This document shows, one piece after another, positions 17,059 to 26,957 of a stretch of DNA of 64,000 nucleotides. Made by a program: the position numbers and the translations under genes. The notes beneath the pieces were generated by a model. That model was not told the origin of the DNA, searched no databases, and worked only from the letters and a program-made list of their open reading frames with translations. The stretch is from CAZWKX01 sp964633975 (GTDB lineage: Bacteria; Actinomycetota; Acidimicrobiia; Spongiisociales; UBA11373), in contig CAZWKX010000002.1 of assembly GCA_964633975.1 (NCBI GenBank), positions 1 through 64,000 of the forward strand, written 5' to 3'. Position 1 is the stretch's first letter. Each line of letters starts with the position of its first letter.

Positions 17059-17594
17059 GAAAGAAACCGAACCCACAGTCGTGTAGCAGGTTCATCGTCC
17101 TCGCCCTCACCCTGCTGCTCGTCGTCGCACTGGCGCCCTTCGCCGCGGCCGACGGGCACGCCACCGGCCTGGACCGCGCTCTCGAGGCCGCCGCCAGCGC
17201 ACAGGCGCAGGCCAAGGTGCGCATAGCAGAGGTCCACGAGGACAGCCCCAACCCTGGAGACACCTCCGACGACGAGGCCGCCCAGGTCCCGCCGGGACTC
17301 CAGCGCGCCAACGAAGCGGTCGCCAATGCCGTTGAGCGCAAGAAGGACAAGGACGACAACGGCAACCACAACGGCCAAGACAACGGCAACGGGCACGGTT
17401 GGGGACGCGGGCACTCCGCCGAGGTCCACGCGGTGCTCCTGGCCGGCGGCTCGCCGTCGGAGTTGGAGCCGCACGGCCAATCAGTCAGCGAGATGGTCCA
17501 CGCCTACAACGAGATGCGCAAGCAGCTCCGCGGCGACGACACCGGTGATGACGACCCCGGCGGCGACGAGCCCGACACTCCCGAGGACGACTGA
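17055..17594 (+). CDS. Hypothetical secreted acidic protein
   Basis: This 179-residue protein has a basic N-terminus, a hydrophobic core LALTLLLVVALAPF and an AAADG cleavage region, so it is exported. The mature part is rich in Ala/Gln, then has a low-complexity Asn/Gly/His/Asp stretch (about 95-115), a conserved-looking HAVLLAGGSPSELEPHG segment and an Asp-rich tail. It may bind divalent cations; function is unknown. ATG 17055 overlaps the preceding stop by 4 bases. Confidence 0.6.
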   Translation: MRKKPNPQSCSRFIVLALTLLLVVALAPFAAADGHATGLDRALEAAASAQAQAKVRIAEVHEDSPNPGDTSDDEAAQVPPGLQRANEAVANAVERKKDKDDNGNHNGQDNGNGHGWGRGHSAEVHAVLLAGGSPSELEPHGQSVSEMVHAYNEMRKQLRGDDTGDDDPGGDEPDTPEDD

Positions 17595-17634
17595 TATTAA
17601 GGGCGTTGCCGTCGCACGGGCCCCGGCTGCCGGG

Positions 17635-18657
17635 CTAGGGCCCGACCAGCTCCACGCCGCGCCGCCCGGCCACCACCTCACCGAGCCGCCACGCCTGGTG
17701 ACCGGCGTACTCGAGGGCGGCGATGGCCTCGTCCCGGACCGCCGGATCGACGACGAGCACGAAGCCCACTCCCATGTTGAAGGTGGCAAACATCTCGTCG
17801 CGGGCCACGTCGGCCCGCTCGGCCACGACCGAGAAGACCGCAGGCGGGCGCCACGAGCCCAGGTCGACGCGAGCCAGGCAGCCCGGCGGAAGCGCCCGAA
17901 CCAGGTTGCCGCGAATGCCGCCACCAGTGATATGAGCCATGCCGTGGATTCCGCCGGAGTCGACGATGTCGAGCACCGCCGGTGCATAGATCACCGACGG
18001 CTCGAGAAGCACCTCAGCGACGGTTTGGTCGCTCCCGGGGAAGATCTCGCCGAGGCCCAGCTGCGGCAGCAGCGCAGAGCGCACCAGCGAGAACCCGTTG
18101 GACCGCAGGTTGGGACTGCCCACGGCGACCAGCTCGTCTCCCTCCCCGACGGTGGCCCCGGTCACCTCATAGCCCTGCTCCACCACACCCACCGCCGTTC
18201 CGGCTATATCGAACTGATCCTCTCCGATCACCCCCGGATGCTGCGCCGTTTCACCTCCGACGAGGGCGCAGCCGGCTTCACCACAGGCCGCAGCCACCGA
18301 GGCGATGAGGGCCCTTTCCCGCTCGATGTCGAGGCGCCCCACCACCAGGTAGTCGACCAGAGCAAGCGGCCTCGCTCCCACGGCGGCGAGATCGTCGAGG
18401 ATCATGGCCACCAGGTCGTAGCCGATGCCGTCGTACCGGCCGGTGAGACGCGCCAGCTCACACTTGGTGCCCACCCCGTCCGTGGTCATCATCAGGATCG
18501 GGCGCTCGTAGCCCCTGGGGATGGTGAACCCGGCGGCAAATCCCCCGAAATCGCCGACCACCCGGCTGCCCCATGTAGCCACGACGTCGGTGGCGATCTT
18601 CTCGACGAGCTGGTCCCCGCCCTCGTTGTCGACTCCCGAGGACCCGTAGGTGCTCAC
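17635..18657 (-). CDS. purM: Phosphoribosylformylglycinamidine cyclo-ligase (AIR synthetase)
   Basis: PurM converts FGAM to AIR with ATP in de novo purine synthesis. The 340-residue length is normal. Visible motifs are MMTTDGVGTK (substrate loop), VGARPLALVDYL, the Gly-rich ALVGGETAQHPGV and HITGGGIRGN. GTG 18657 overlaps the purF stop as GTGA, making it the last gene of the eight-gene purine operon. No strong terminator with a T-tract follows; a short GC hairpin lies just after the stop. Confidence 0.96.
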   Translation of the reverse strand: MSTYGSSGVDNEGGDQLVEKIATDVVATWGSRVVGDFGGFAAGFTIPRGYERPILMMTTDGVGTKCELARLTGRYDGIGYDLVAMILDDLAAVGARPLALVDYLVVGRLDIERERALIASVAAACGEAGCALVGGETAQHPGVIGEDQFDIAGTAVGVVEQGYEVTGATVGEGDELVAVGSPNLRSNGFSLVRSALLPQLGLGEIFPGSDQTVAEVLLEPSVIYAPAVLDIVDSGGIHGMAHITGGGIRGNLVRALPPGCLARVDLGSWRPPAVFSVVAERADVARDEMFATFNMGVGFVLVVDPAVRDEAIAALEYAGHQAWRLGEVVAGRRGVELVGP

Positions 18658-20075
18658 GACGGGCTCCGCTCCAGCAGGAACTTGTCGCCCTCCAACGGCA
18701 CGGCCGTCGGATAGTCACCGGAGAGGCAGGCGGTGCACAGACCCAAGGAAGCGGCGCCGGTTGCCTCGACGAGGTTCTCCAGGGACAGATAGGCGAGCGA
18801 ATCGACGCCCAGGAACTCGGCCACCTGCTCCACCGTGCGCTCGGCGGCGACGAGCTGGGCTCTTTCCGGAGTGTCCATGCCGTAGAAGCAGGGCCAGCGG
18901 TACGGCGGTGAGGCGATGCGCAAGTGGACCTCCGCCGCGCCGGTGGCGCGCACCATCTCCACCAGATTCCGGGTGGTGCTGCCCCGAATAATCGAGTCGT
19001 CGACGATGACGATCCGCCGGCCGCAGATGACCTCCGGGATCGGATTGAGCTTCATGCGGATGCCCTGGTCGCGCATCACCTGGGCGGGCTGGATGAAGGT
19101 GCGTCCCACGTAACGGTTCTTCACGAAGGCATCCTCATAGGGGATGCCGCTCGCCTTGGCGTAGCCCTGGGCCGCAGGCACACCACTCTCCGGCACCGGG
19201 ACGATGACGTCGGCGGGCACAGGTGACTGGCCGGCCAGCAGCTCACCCATAAGCAAGCGCGCCTGGTGCACGTTGCGCCCGTACAGGTAGCTGTCCGGAC
19301 GAGAGAAGTAGACGAACTCGAGGATGCACAGATGTGGATCGGCTGTCCCCAGAGGGCGGCGACTTTCGACCCCGTTTCCGTCGATGACGACCATCTCGCC
19401 GGGCTCCACCTCGCGCTCGAACTCGGCGGCCACGACGTCGAGCGCGCAAGTCTCGGATGCCAGAACCCAGCCGCCGTCGATGCGGCCCAGGCTCAGAGGC
19501 CGGAAGCCGTGCCGGTCCCTGACCCCGATCAACCGCTGCTCATCGACGATGACCAGGGAGAACGCCCCCTCAAAGGTGGGAAGCGCCGCCTCGACAGCGC
19601 CGACGATCCCGTCCTTGCCGCCGATATCGTCGAACGCCCTGGCGATACCCTCGGCCATCAGCTCGGTGTCGGTGGTGGCGACCTGGCGGCCGAGTTTGCC
19701 GGCCAGCTCGGCCGTGTTGGTCAGGTTCCCGTTGTGCGCCAGCGCAAACCCGGTGCCGGCGACGGCCCTGTAGGTGGGCTGGGCGTTCTCCCACGAGGTC
19801 GACCCGGTCGTCGAGTAGCGGTTGTGGCCGAGGGCGACATCGCCCTGAAGTGAAGCCAGCGCCCACTGGTTGAAGACTTGGCTGACCAGGCCCAGATCCT
19901 TGCGCACGGTGATGCTCTGTCCGTCGGAGGCGGCTATGCCGGCGCTCTCCTGCCCCCGATGCTGCAAGGCGAAGAGCCCAAAGTAGGTGAGACGGGCCAC
20001 ATCCATGCCGGGCGCGTAGACACCAAAGACGCCGCACTCCTCCCCGGGTCGCTCCCAGGCGACAGGGGGCGACAT
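18654..20075 (-). CDS. purF: Amidophosphoribosyltransferase
   Basis: PurF makes phosphoribosylamine from PRPP and glutamine, the committed step of purine synthesis. The N-terminal class II glutaminase nucleophile is the Cys in EECGVFGVYA (Cys14 of the predicted product, after a short propeptide). ALQHRGQESAGIA, GHNRYSTTGS and the PRPP loop IVIVDDSIIRGSTTR are visible. Length is 473 residues. ATG 20075 overlaps the purL stop by one base (TGATG). Longer reading to 20114 is not needed. Confidence 0.96.
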   Translation of the reverse strand: MSPPVAWERPGEECGVFGVYAPGMDVARLTYFGLFALQHRGQESAGIAASDGQSITVRKDLGLVSQVFNQWALASLQGDVALGHNRYSTTGSTSWENAQPTYRAVAGTGFALAHNGNLTNTAELAGKLGRQVATTDTELMAEGIARAFDDIGGKDGIVGAVEAALPTFEGAFSLVIVDEQRLIGVRDRHGFRPLSLGRIDGGWVLASETCALDVVAAEFEREVEPGEMVVIDGNGVESRRPLGTADPHLCILEFVYFSRPDSYLYGRNVHQARLLMGELLAGQSPVPADVIVPVPESGVPAAQGYAKASGIPYEDAFVKNRYVGRTFIQPAQVMRDQGIRMKLNPIPEVICGRRIVIVDDSIIRGSTTRNLVEMVRATGAAEVHLRIASPPYRWPCFYGMDTPERAQLVAAERTVEQVAEFLGVDSLAYLSLENLVEATGAASLGLCTACLSGDYPTAVPLEGDKFLLERSPS

Positions 20076-22252
20076 CACGCGCCCCTCATCCGGCGGCCGA
20101 TGGCGTCGCCCCACACCGCCGCGGCCTGGGCCAGTGCCACCGACCCCAGGCTCCCCATCTCGATGTTCGCGCCCCCGAGCACGCCGACACGTCGCGCCCC
20201 AACGATCTTCTCGACACCTTTGGGCCTGGCACAGAAGGCGGCAACGAAGCGGTGCGGCGCCTCACCAAAAAGCACCCGCCAGTCGCTCCCGTCGAGGCGC
20301 GCCCCGATCCCCGACCTGATGCAGATCTCGGCAACCGCCACCGCCAGGCCACCTTCGGACAGGTCGTGCACCACGGCGGCGTCGCCGCTGCAGGCAATGC
20401 GCCGCGCCGCCTCCACCGCGGACCGGCCCACCCCCGGGTCGGCGGGCAGCGGCCGTCCGGTCGGTTCGGCTCCGGAGAGCTTGGCCAGGGCACTCCCGGC
20501 GAAGTCGGGCGTGTCGACACCGCCGAACAGCCACAGCTCCATGCCTTCCTCGCCGGCATCGAGGCGCGGCGGCCGATCCGGCATCGGATCGGCCAGCCCC
20601 AGCATCCCGATGACCGGCGTGGGTTGGATATGCCCCCCGGCAGTGCTGTTGTAGAACGAGACGTTGCCCCCGATCACGGGCACGCCCAGCGCTCCGCAAG
20701 CTTCGGCCAAGCCGGCCAGGGTCTCGATGAACTGCCACATGACCTCAGGGTGCTCCGGATCGCCGAAGTTGAGGTTGTCGACCAGGGCTATCGGCTCGGC
20801 GCCCACCACGGCGACGTTGAGGGCCGACTCGTAGACCAGCCGCGCCGCCCCCCTTCTGGGATCCAGATAGCAGCGCCGCGAATCGCCGTCGCTGGAAACG
20901 GCGAGGCCCTTGCTGGTTCCCCGCACGCGCAGCATTGCGCCGTCGTTGCCCGGTGGCACCACCGTGTTCAGGAAGAGCATGTGGTCGTACTGCTCGTACA
21001 CCCATGAGCGATCTCCGAGGGCAGGCATGTCGAGCAGGCCGAGCAAGGTGCCGCCGGCATCGTCCGGCGGCACCGGCTCCGGATCGGCCGCCCACACCTC
21101 ATCGATATAGTCGGGCTTGGCGGCAGGCCGATCGTATAGGGGTGCACCGTCGGCCAGCGATCGGGCCGGCATCTCGGCGACGACCTTCCCCTTCTCGAAC
21201 ACTCGCATGGTGTCCCCTACGGTGATCGTGCCAAGCACGGCCGCCTGCGTCTCCCAGCGCTCGGCCACCTCCAGTACGGCGGGAAGATCCTTCGGGTCGA
21301 CCAGCGCCAGCATGCGCTCCTGCGACTCGGAGACCAGCAGCTCGGGAGGGGTCATGCCCTCTTCTCGCCGGGGCATGGCATCCAGGTCGATGTCGATGCC
21401 CTTGCCGGCGCGCCAAGCCGACTCCGAGGTGGCACAGCACACCCCGGCGGCGCCGAGATCCTGCAGGCCGACCAGCAGCTTGCGGTCGCACAGCTCGAGG
21501 CAGGCCTCGATCATCTTCTTGGCGGCGAACGGATCGCCGACCTGCACGGACGGCCGCTTCTCCTGGTCGTCGCCGGAGAACGAGGCCGATGCCAACGTAG
21601 AAGCGCCTCCTATGCCGTCGCGCCCCGAGGGCGCCCCGAGAAGCACCGCCACCGCGCCCGCCTCGACGTCGCGGCCGAGAACCAGGTCTTCCGCCCGCAG
21701 CGTGCCCAGGCACATGACGTTGATGAGCGGGTTGGCGTCGAAACAGGGCTCGAAGGCAATCTCGCCGCCGATCGTCGGCACGCCGACGGCGTTGCCGTAC
21801 CCGGCGATGCCGGCGACCACACCCCCGAAGAGGTAACGATTGTGGGCGCTGTCGAGGTCGCCGAATCGGATCTGATTCCACAGCGCGATGGGGCGGGCCC
21901 CCATGCTGAGAATGTCGCGGATGATGCCGCCGACACCGGTGGCGGCGCCCTGGTAGGGCTCGACGAACGACGGGTGGTTGTGGCTCTCGATGCGCAGCGC
22001 CGCCAGCATGCCGTCGCCGATATCGACGACGCCGGCGCCGGTCCCGGGGCCGACCACAACTCGCGGGCTCTGCGTGGGAAGCACCCCGAGGCGAGGACGC
22101 GAGGTCTTGTAGGAGCAGTGCTCCGACCACATGAGCGAGTAGGTCATCAGCTCGGCATCGGTCGGCTCGCGCCCCAGCACCCCGACGACGGCGTCGAACT
22201 CGCCATCGCTCATGCCCAGCAGCCGGTGCTGCGGCTGAGCCATGGTCATCAC
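20075..22252 (-). CDS. purL: Phosphoribosylformylglycinamidine synthase subunit II
   Basis: This 725-residue protein is the small-type PurL that works with separate PurS and PurQ to convert FGAR to FGAM. It shows the N-terminal SLMWSEHCSYKTSR motif, GIGDGMLAALRIESHNHPS, the VGDPFAAKKMIEA region and two AIRS-like halves. The start overlaps the purQ stop as ATGA. All three complex subunits are adjacent and coupled. Confidence 0.96.
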   Translation of the reverse strand: MMTMAQPQHRLLGMSDGEFDAVVGVLGREPTDAELMTYSLMWSEHCSYKTSRPRLGVLPTQSPRVVVGPGTGAGVVDIGDGMLAALRIESHNHPSFVEPYQGAATGVGGIIRDILSMGARPIALWNQIRFGDLDSAHNRYLFGGVVAGIAGYGNAVGVPTIGGEIAFEPCFDANPLINVMCLGTLRAEDLVLGRDVEAGAVAVLLGAPSGRDGIGGASTLASASFSGDDQEKRPSVQVGDPFAAKKMIEACLELCDRKLLVGLQDLGAAGVCCATSESAWRAGKGIDIDLDAMPRREEGMTPPELLVSESQERMLALVDPKDLPAVLEVAERWETQAAVLGTITVGDTMRVFEKGKVVAEMPARSLADGAPLYDRPAAKPDYIDEVWAADPEPVPPDDAGGTLLGLLDMPALGDRSWVYEQYDHMLFLNTVVPPGNDGAMLRVRGTSKGLAVSSDGDSRRCYLDPRRGAARLVYESALNVAVVGAEPIALVDNLNFGDPEHPEVMWQFIETLAGLAEACGALGVPVIGGNVSFYNSTAGGHIQPTPVIGMLGLADPMPDRPPRLDAGEEGMELWLFGGVDTPDFAGSALAKLSGAEPTGRPLPADPGVGRSAVEAARRIACSGDAAVVHDLSEGGLAVAVAEICIRSGIGARLDGSDWRVLFGEAPHRFVAAFCARPKGVEKIVGARRVGVLGGANIEMGSLGSVALAQAAAVWGDAIGRRMRGA

Positions 22253-22941
22253 ACCTTCACCAGAGCCGAAGCGAACGACTCGAGAAGCACCCTGCCGTCG
22301 GTCGAACCGAGAATCGGCTCGGACGCCCGCTCCGGGTGTGGCATGAGGCCGACCACATTGCCCGAAGCGTTGGCGACCCCAGCGATACCGTTTGCCGACC
22401 CGTTGGGGTTGTGCTCGTCATCGACTGTGCCGGCCGGCCCGCAGTAGCGGAGCACCACCTGTCCGTTGGCTTCCACCTCGGCGAGCACGTCGGCATGCGC
22501 CGTGTAGCTGCCCTGGTACGAGTTCAGGGGGATGCGGAGCACCTGACCGGTGGCGGCGGCCGAGGTGAGCACACTGTCGGTCGAATCGACCATGAGGTGC
22601 ACAAAGCGACAGATGAAGCTGAGGTCGCGGTTCTCCACCAGTGCGCCGGGCAGCAGCCCGGCCTCGCAGAGGATCTGGAACCCGTTGCAGATGCCGAGCA
22701 CCGGCTTGCCGGCCGCCGCCATGGCCTCGATCCCGGCCATCACCGGCGAAAACCGTGCGATGGCCCCAACCCGCAGGTAGTCGCCGTGGGCAAAACCACC
22801 GGGCAGCACGGCGCCGTCGAAGGCGGAGAGGTCGTCATCGCGGTGCCAGACGAGTTCGGGGTTCGCTCCCACCCCGCGCAGCGCGTAAACGACGTCGTGC
22901 TCGCAGTTGGAGCCCGGGAACACGACGACGGCGACGTTCAC
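22249..22941 (-). CDS. purQ: Phosphoribosylformylglycinamidine synthase subunit I (glutaminase)
   Basis: PurQ is the class I glutamine amidotransferase that supplies ammonia to PurL. The nucleophile is in GKPVLGICNGFQIL and the His/Glu pair is in MPHPERAS. The start GTG 22941 overlaps the purS stop as GTGA; it gives the family-typical VAVVVFPGSNCEHD start. Length is 230 residues. Confidence 0.95.
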   Translation of the reverse strand: MNVAVVVFPGSNCEHDVVYALRGVGANPELVWHRDDDLSAFDGAVLPGGFAHGDYLRVGAIARFSPVMAGIEAMAAAGKPVLGICNGFQILCEAGLLPGALVENRDLSFICRFVHLMVDSTDSVLTSAAATGQVLRIPLNSYQGSYTAHADVLAEVEANGQVVLRYCGPAGTVDDEHNPNGSANGIAGVANASGNVVGLMPHPERASEPILGSTDGRVLLESFASALVKV

Positions 22942-23195
22942 CCGGCCACCTCCTCGGCGACGACCTCGATGGTGTAGTCCTCGAGCACCGGATTTGCCAG
23001 CAGCTGCCTGCACATGCGATCGGCCGCCTCACGGGCCGCCTCGGGATCGGTCTCGTCCACGTCGATGACCAGGGAGCGGCCCATGCCGACGCCGACCACT
23101 GTGTCGAAGCCGAGCTCGCGCAGAGCTCTCGACACGGTCACCGCCTCGGGGTCGGCGATGCCGGGACGTCGGGTGATCTCTATGTGCAGCCTCAT
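22938..23195 (-). CDS. purS: Phosphoribosylformylglycinamidine synthase subunit PurS
   Basis: The 85-residue PurS bridges PurL and PurQ. Landmarks are GIADPEAVTVSRALRELGF and a C-terminal LLANPVLEDYTIEV. ATG 23195 overlaps the purC stop as ATGA. The longer ORF reaching to 23396 is an overlap with purC and should be ignored. Confidence 0.93.
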   Translation of the reverse strand: MRLHIEITRRPGIADPEAVTVSRALRELGFDTVVGVGMGRSLVIDVDETDPEAAREAADRMCRQLLANPVLEDYTIEVVAEEVAG

Positions 23196-24115
23196 CTGAT
23201 TTGCACCTCTTCGAGGTAGTCGGCAAAGGGCTTGTCGGTAAGGATCTCGAAACAGGTTCTGTAGAGCCGAGCCGTGCGATCGATGGTTTCCGCGGGGAGC
23301 GACGGTGCCGGCGGACCGTGATCCCAGCCCATCTCGTCGAGGGCGTCGCGGATGAATTGCTTGTCGTAGGAGGGAATCGGACCGCCCGGCCGCCACGCCT
23401 CCGCCGGCCAGTAGCGGGAGCTGTCCGGCGTGAGCACCTCGTCGATGAGTATGGCCTCACCGTCGCAAACGCCGAACTCGAACTTGGTGTCGGCCAGGAG
23501 GATGCCCTTCGACTCGGCGAAGCGGGCGCCCTGGACGTAAATGTCGATGCTGCGGCGGCCCAGCTCCTCGTAGATTTCGTCGCCGTAGAGGCGACGCGCC
23601 TCCTGCTCCGTGATGTTCTCGTCGTGACCGCTCTCCGCCTTGGTGGCCGGGGTGAACACGGGCTCCGGGAGCCGGTCGCCCTGTTGGAGTCCCGAGGGCA
23701 GCCCATCGGTGGTCGGACCGCCCCCGGCGGCGTATTCGCGCCACGACGAGCCGTACAGGTAGCCGCGCACCACACACTCCATGGGCACCACCTCGGCGCG
23801 CCGCACCACCATGCTGCGGCCGGCAAGAGCTTCCTTCTGCCAGCCCGGGATGTCGGGCAGATCCGCCACGTCCGTTCCCAACAGGTGGTTCGGGGTATCG
23901 AGGAGGGCGAACCAGTGAAGAGAAAGTCCCGTGAGCACCCGTCCTTTGTCCGGGATGGGATCGGGCAGAACGACGTCGTAGGCGGAGACCCGGTCGGAGG
24001 CAACGATCAGGAGGGTGTCGTCGTCGATCTCGAAGATCTCGCGCACCTTGCCCGATCTCAGGTACTGGGGCCCCGTCACCGCTGGCGATTGTAGCTCCGG
24101 CCCTTCTGCGCTCAT
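23192..24115 (-). CDS. purC: SAICAR synthase
   Basis: PurC joins CAIR to aspartate with ATP. The 307-residue protein has GKVREIFEID, VPMECVVRGYL, the DTKFEFG catalytic segment and DEVLTPDSSRYWP, all standard. It is separated from purE by 69 bases, the only real gap in the purine operon, so a local ribosome site or internal promoter may act there. Confidence 0.95.
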   Translation of the reverse strand: MSAEGPELQSPAVTGPQYLRSGKVREIFEIDDDTLLIVASDRVSAYDVVLPDPIPDKGRVLTGLSLHWFALLDTPNHLLGTDVADLPDIPGWQKEALAGRSMVVRRAEVVPMECVVRGYLYGSSWREYAAGGGPTTDGLPSGLQQGDRLPEPVFTPATKAESGHDENITEQEARRLYGDEIYEELGRRSIDIYVQGARFAESKGILLADTKFEFGVCDGEAILIDEVLTPDSSRYWPAEAWRPGGPIPSYDKQFIRDALDEMGWDHGPPAPSLPAETIDRTARLYRTCFEILTDKPFADYLEEVQIR

Positions 24116-24184
24116 TCGGCCCCCTTCCCGCCCTCCACGACCGCGTCGATCAACGATCTGCCTTCCTCGATCCTCCCGGATCTC

Positions 24185-24646
24185 TCAGCCGCGCAGCCGG
24201 CGGCGATAGGCGTCGAGGTTCGCCGCCACGCCCTCGTCCTCAACGGCGAGGATGGCCGCAGCGAGCAGCGCCGCGTTGGCCGCGGCGTCGACACCGACGG
24301 TCGCCACCGGGATCCCGGTAGGCATCTGCACGGTGGAAAGAAGGGCATCCAAACCGCCCAGGCCCCCTGCGGCTACAGGGATGCCGATCACGGGGAGTGT
24401 GGTGTTCGCCGCCACGGCCCCGGCCAGGTGAGCCGCCTTGCCGGCGGCGGCGATGATCACGGCAAAGCCGGCCTGACGGGCCGACGCGGCAAATCGGGCT
24501 ACTTCATCCGGGTTGCGGTGCGCCGAGACCACCTTGGTCTCGTAGGCGATGCCGAGCTCGTCGAGAAGGTCGAGGGCGGGCCGCACCTTGGTCTCGTCCT
24601 TCACCGAGCCCATCAGCACGGCGATGCGAGGGGTAGAAGCATTCAC
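24185..24646 (-). CDS. purE: N5-carboxyaminoimidazole ribonucleotide mutase
   Basis: PurE rearranges N5-CAIR to CAIR. The 153-residue protein has AVLMGSVKDE, the VVSAHRNPD active-site loop and the AAGKAAHLAGAVAA segment of class I enzymes. purK, its usual partner, is not in the window. GTG 24646 overlaps the purD stop as GTGA. Confidence 0.95.
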   Translation of the reverse strand: MNASTPRIAVLMGSVKDETKVRPALDLLDELGIAYETKVVSAHRNPDEVARFAASARQAGFAVIIAAAGKAAHLAGAVAANTTLPVIGIPVAAGGLGGLDALLSTVQMPTGIPVATVGVDAAANAALLAAAILAVEDEGVAANLDAYRRRLRG

Positions 24647-25902
24647 GGCAGACCTGCGGCTATGTCGGTGCGGTACTGCATGCCGGGAAACTCGACCTTC
24701 GACACCGCCTCGTAGCAGCGGGCCCGAGCGGCGGCGGCGTCGGACCCAATGCCGACGATATTGAGCACCCTCCCCCCGGCGGTGACCAGCTCGCCGTTGC
24801 GCCGCGCCGTTCCGGCATGGAAGACAATCACGTCGGGAACGCCGTTGGCCGCATCGACCCCGGTGATCGGAACGCCCTTCCGAGGACTCTCCGGGTATCC
24901 CTCACTGGCGAGCACAACATCGACGGCCATCTCGGGCCGCCATTGAAGTCGAACGCCGCCGATGCTCCCCTCGAGCCCGGCGACGATCAGCTCGGCGAGG
25001 TCGGACTCCAGCCGAGGAAGCACCACCTGCGCTTCCGGATCACCGAGGCGGCAATTGAACTCCATGATCTTGGGGCCTTCGGCCGTCATCACGAGCCCGG
25101 CGTAGAGGAAGCCGCTGTAGGGAACGCCGTCGGCCTTCATCTGCCGCAGAGTGGGCAGGATGACCTGCTTGGTCACCTCCTCGACGAATCCTTCCGGCGT
25201 GTCGGGCACCGGCGAGAAGCAGCCCATGCCCCCGGTGTTGGGACCGGCGTCGCCGTCGGCCAGCCGCTTGAAATCACGGGCCGGTTCGAGCACGGCGGCG
25301 TCCTCCCCGGCACACACGGCGAACACCGATACCTCCGGGCCGGAAAGGAATTCTTCGATGATGATCGAGCTGCCTGCGGCGCCGAAACCACCGCCGAAGC
25401 AGCGGTCCACCCAGGCCCGGGCGTCATCGATATCGGAGGTCACCAACACGCCCTTTCCAGCGGCGAGGCCGTCCGCCTTCACCACGTACGGAGACGCCAC
25501 ATCATCGAGGTGGGCTCGGGCCGCCTCGGCGTCGCTGAAGACGGCGCTGCCGGCGGTCGCCACGCCTGCTCGGCGCATCACTTCCTTGGCGAACGACTTC
25601 GAGGACTCGAGCCTTGCCGCCGCTCGGGTCGGGCCGAACACCGCCACTCCGGCACCGGCCACCGCGTCGGCGACCCCGGCGGCGAGGGGATCTTCGGGCC
25701 CCACCACGACGAGGTCGAAGCCCGCTGCCGCCGCGGCCACCGCGCCGGCATCCTTGATGTCCAGCGACGGCAGTGTGGGCCCGATCTCGGCCAGCCCGGG
25801 ATTACCCGGCGCCGAGACGATCTCATCCACGAGATCGCTCTGCGCCAGCTTCCAGCCAATCGCATGCTCACGGGCCCCGCCGCCTAGAAGAAGAACCCTC
25901 AT
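24643..25902 (-). CDS. purD: Phosphoribosylamine-glycine ligase
   Basis: PurD condenses phosphoribosylamine with glycine using ATP. The 419-residue protein starts VLLLGGGAREHAIGWKLA and has the ATP-grasp segments VVKADGLAAGKGVLV, the NTGGMGCFSPVP loop and MEFNCRLGDPEAQ. It is the first gene of the purD-E-C-S-Q-L-F-M operon. The promoter should lie in 25903-26150, shared with the divergent molybdenum hydroxylase genes. Confidence 0.96.
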   Translation of the reverse strand: MRVLLLGGGAREHAIGWKLAQSDLVDEIVSAPGNPGLAEIGPTLPSLDIKDAGAVAAAAAGFDLVVVGPEDPLAAGVADAVAGAGVAVFGPTRAAARLESSKSFAKEVMRRAGVATAGSAVFSDAEAARAHLDDVASPYVVKADGLAAGKGVLVTSDIDDARAWVDRCFGGGFGAAGSSIIIEEFLSGPEVSVFAVCAGEDAAVLEPARDFKRLADGDAGPNTGGMGCFSPVPDTPEGFVEEVTKQVILPTLRQMKADGVPYSGFLYAGLVMTAEGPKIMEFNCRLGDPEAQVVLPRLESDLAELIVAGLEGSIGGVRLQWRPEMAVDVVLASEGYPESPRKGVPITGVDAANGVPDVIVFHAGTARRNGELVTAGGRVLNIVGIGSDAAAARARCYEAVSKVEFPGMQYRTDIAAGLP

Positions 25903-26156
25903 GGGGATGCCTCGCCGGGCGCGTCCACCCTACGCGCCAGCATGCACATTCCCTGCCGACCGCTCCTCAACGCGATCACCACCATCGAGCCGTCCCGGCG
26001 ACGGCACCAGGTGCCGGCCGCCCCTCCTCGCGGGCGAGAGTGTACCCGCGGCTCACCTGTGCTCCGATCCAGGGCGACATCCCCGCGGTGGCGTCTCACG
26101 GACCCATGCCCGTCTGGCCCCGGGAGACCGCAGCGCATGCGGTAGGTTTCACGGTG

Positions 26157-26957
26157 ATGGAGACCTTCCGGCCGGGCACGCTCGACGAGACCCTCGATCT
26201 CCTGACCGACCATCCGGACGCCACCGTGCTCGCGGGCGGCACCGACCTGATGGTCGAGATCAACTACGGAGGCCTCCGCCCCACCTCCGTCGTTGCGCTG
26301 CGCCGGGTCGACGAGCTGAAGACCTGGGACGGCACTTTCATAGGAGCCGGCGTCACACACCACCGCCTGGCCCTCGGCCCGATCCCGGCCCTGGCTCAGG
26401 CGGCCCGGACCGTGGGCTCGCCTCAGATCCGGTATACGGGCACGCTCGGCGGCAACCTAGGCACGGCCAGCCCGGCCGGCGACACCCTGCCCTTCCTCGC
26501 CGCGGTGGACGCCACCATCGAGGTTCGTTCGGCCGGAGGCACGCGCATCCTGCCCTGGGACGAGTTCCTCATCGGTCCCAAGCGCAATGCCCTGGCGCCG
26601 GGGGAGATCGTGGTCGGAGTCCATCTGCCCGAGCATCTGCCGCAGAGGCAAGCCTTTGCCAAGATCGGCGCCAGGAACGCCATGGTCATCGCAGTGGCGT
26701 CGGCCTGCCTGGTCCGCGACGAGGACGGGTCCACCCGCATCGCCCTCGGCTCCGTGGGCCCCACGCCCATTCGAGCGCGGCCCGCCGAGGAGATGATCTC
26801 GGCCGAGCCCCATCCCAACGACAAGGCCGTTGCCGAGTTCGGGCGCCTCGTCGCACAAGAGGTGTCGCCGATCACCGATCATCGCTCGACGGAGGCCTAC
26901 CGCCGCCATGCCTCCGGGGTGCTCGCCCGCCGTCTGCTCGAGAGGTGCCTGGTATGA
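26157..26957 (+). CDS. Molybdenum hydroxylase FAD subunit (CoxM/XdhB-like)
   Basis: This 266-residue protein is the FAD-binding medium subunit of a xanthine dehydrogenase/CO dehydrogenase-type complex. The two FAD loops are visible: VLAGGTDLMVEI near the start and TLGGNLGTASPAGDTLP around residues 95-110. ATG 26157 or the adjacent GTG 26154 (GGTAGG seven bases before the latter) are both reasonable. Its stop overlaps the 2Fe-2S subunit start as ATGA. It passes electrons from the iron-sulfur subunit to an acceptor. Confidence 0.9.
   Translation: METFRPGTLDETLDLLTDHPDATVLAGGTDLMVEINYGGLRPTSVVALRRVDELKTWDGTFIGAGVTHHRLALGPIPALAQAARTVGSPQIRYTGTLGGNLGTASPAGDTLPFLAAVDATIEVRSAGGTRILPWDEFLIGPKRNALAPGEIVVGVHLPEHLPQRQAFAKIGARNAMVIAVASACLVRDEDGSTRIALGSVGPTPIRARPAEEMISAEPHPNDKAVAEFGRLVAQEVSPITDHRSTEAYRRHASGVLARRLLERCLV

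Noticed and set aside
23196..23396. N-terminal extension of PurS
   Set aside because: It overlaps purC entirely; ATG 23195 gives a standard 85-residue PurS.
24112..24348. 78-codon ORF between purC and purE
   Set aside because: It overlaps purE in another frame and has no ribosome site or family motif.
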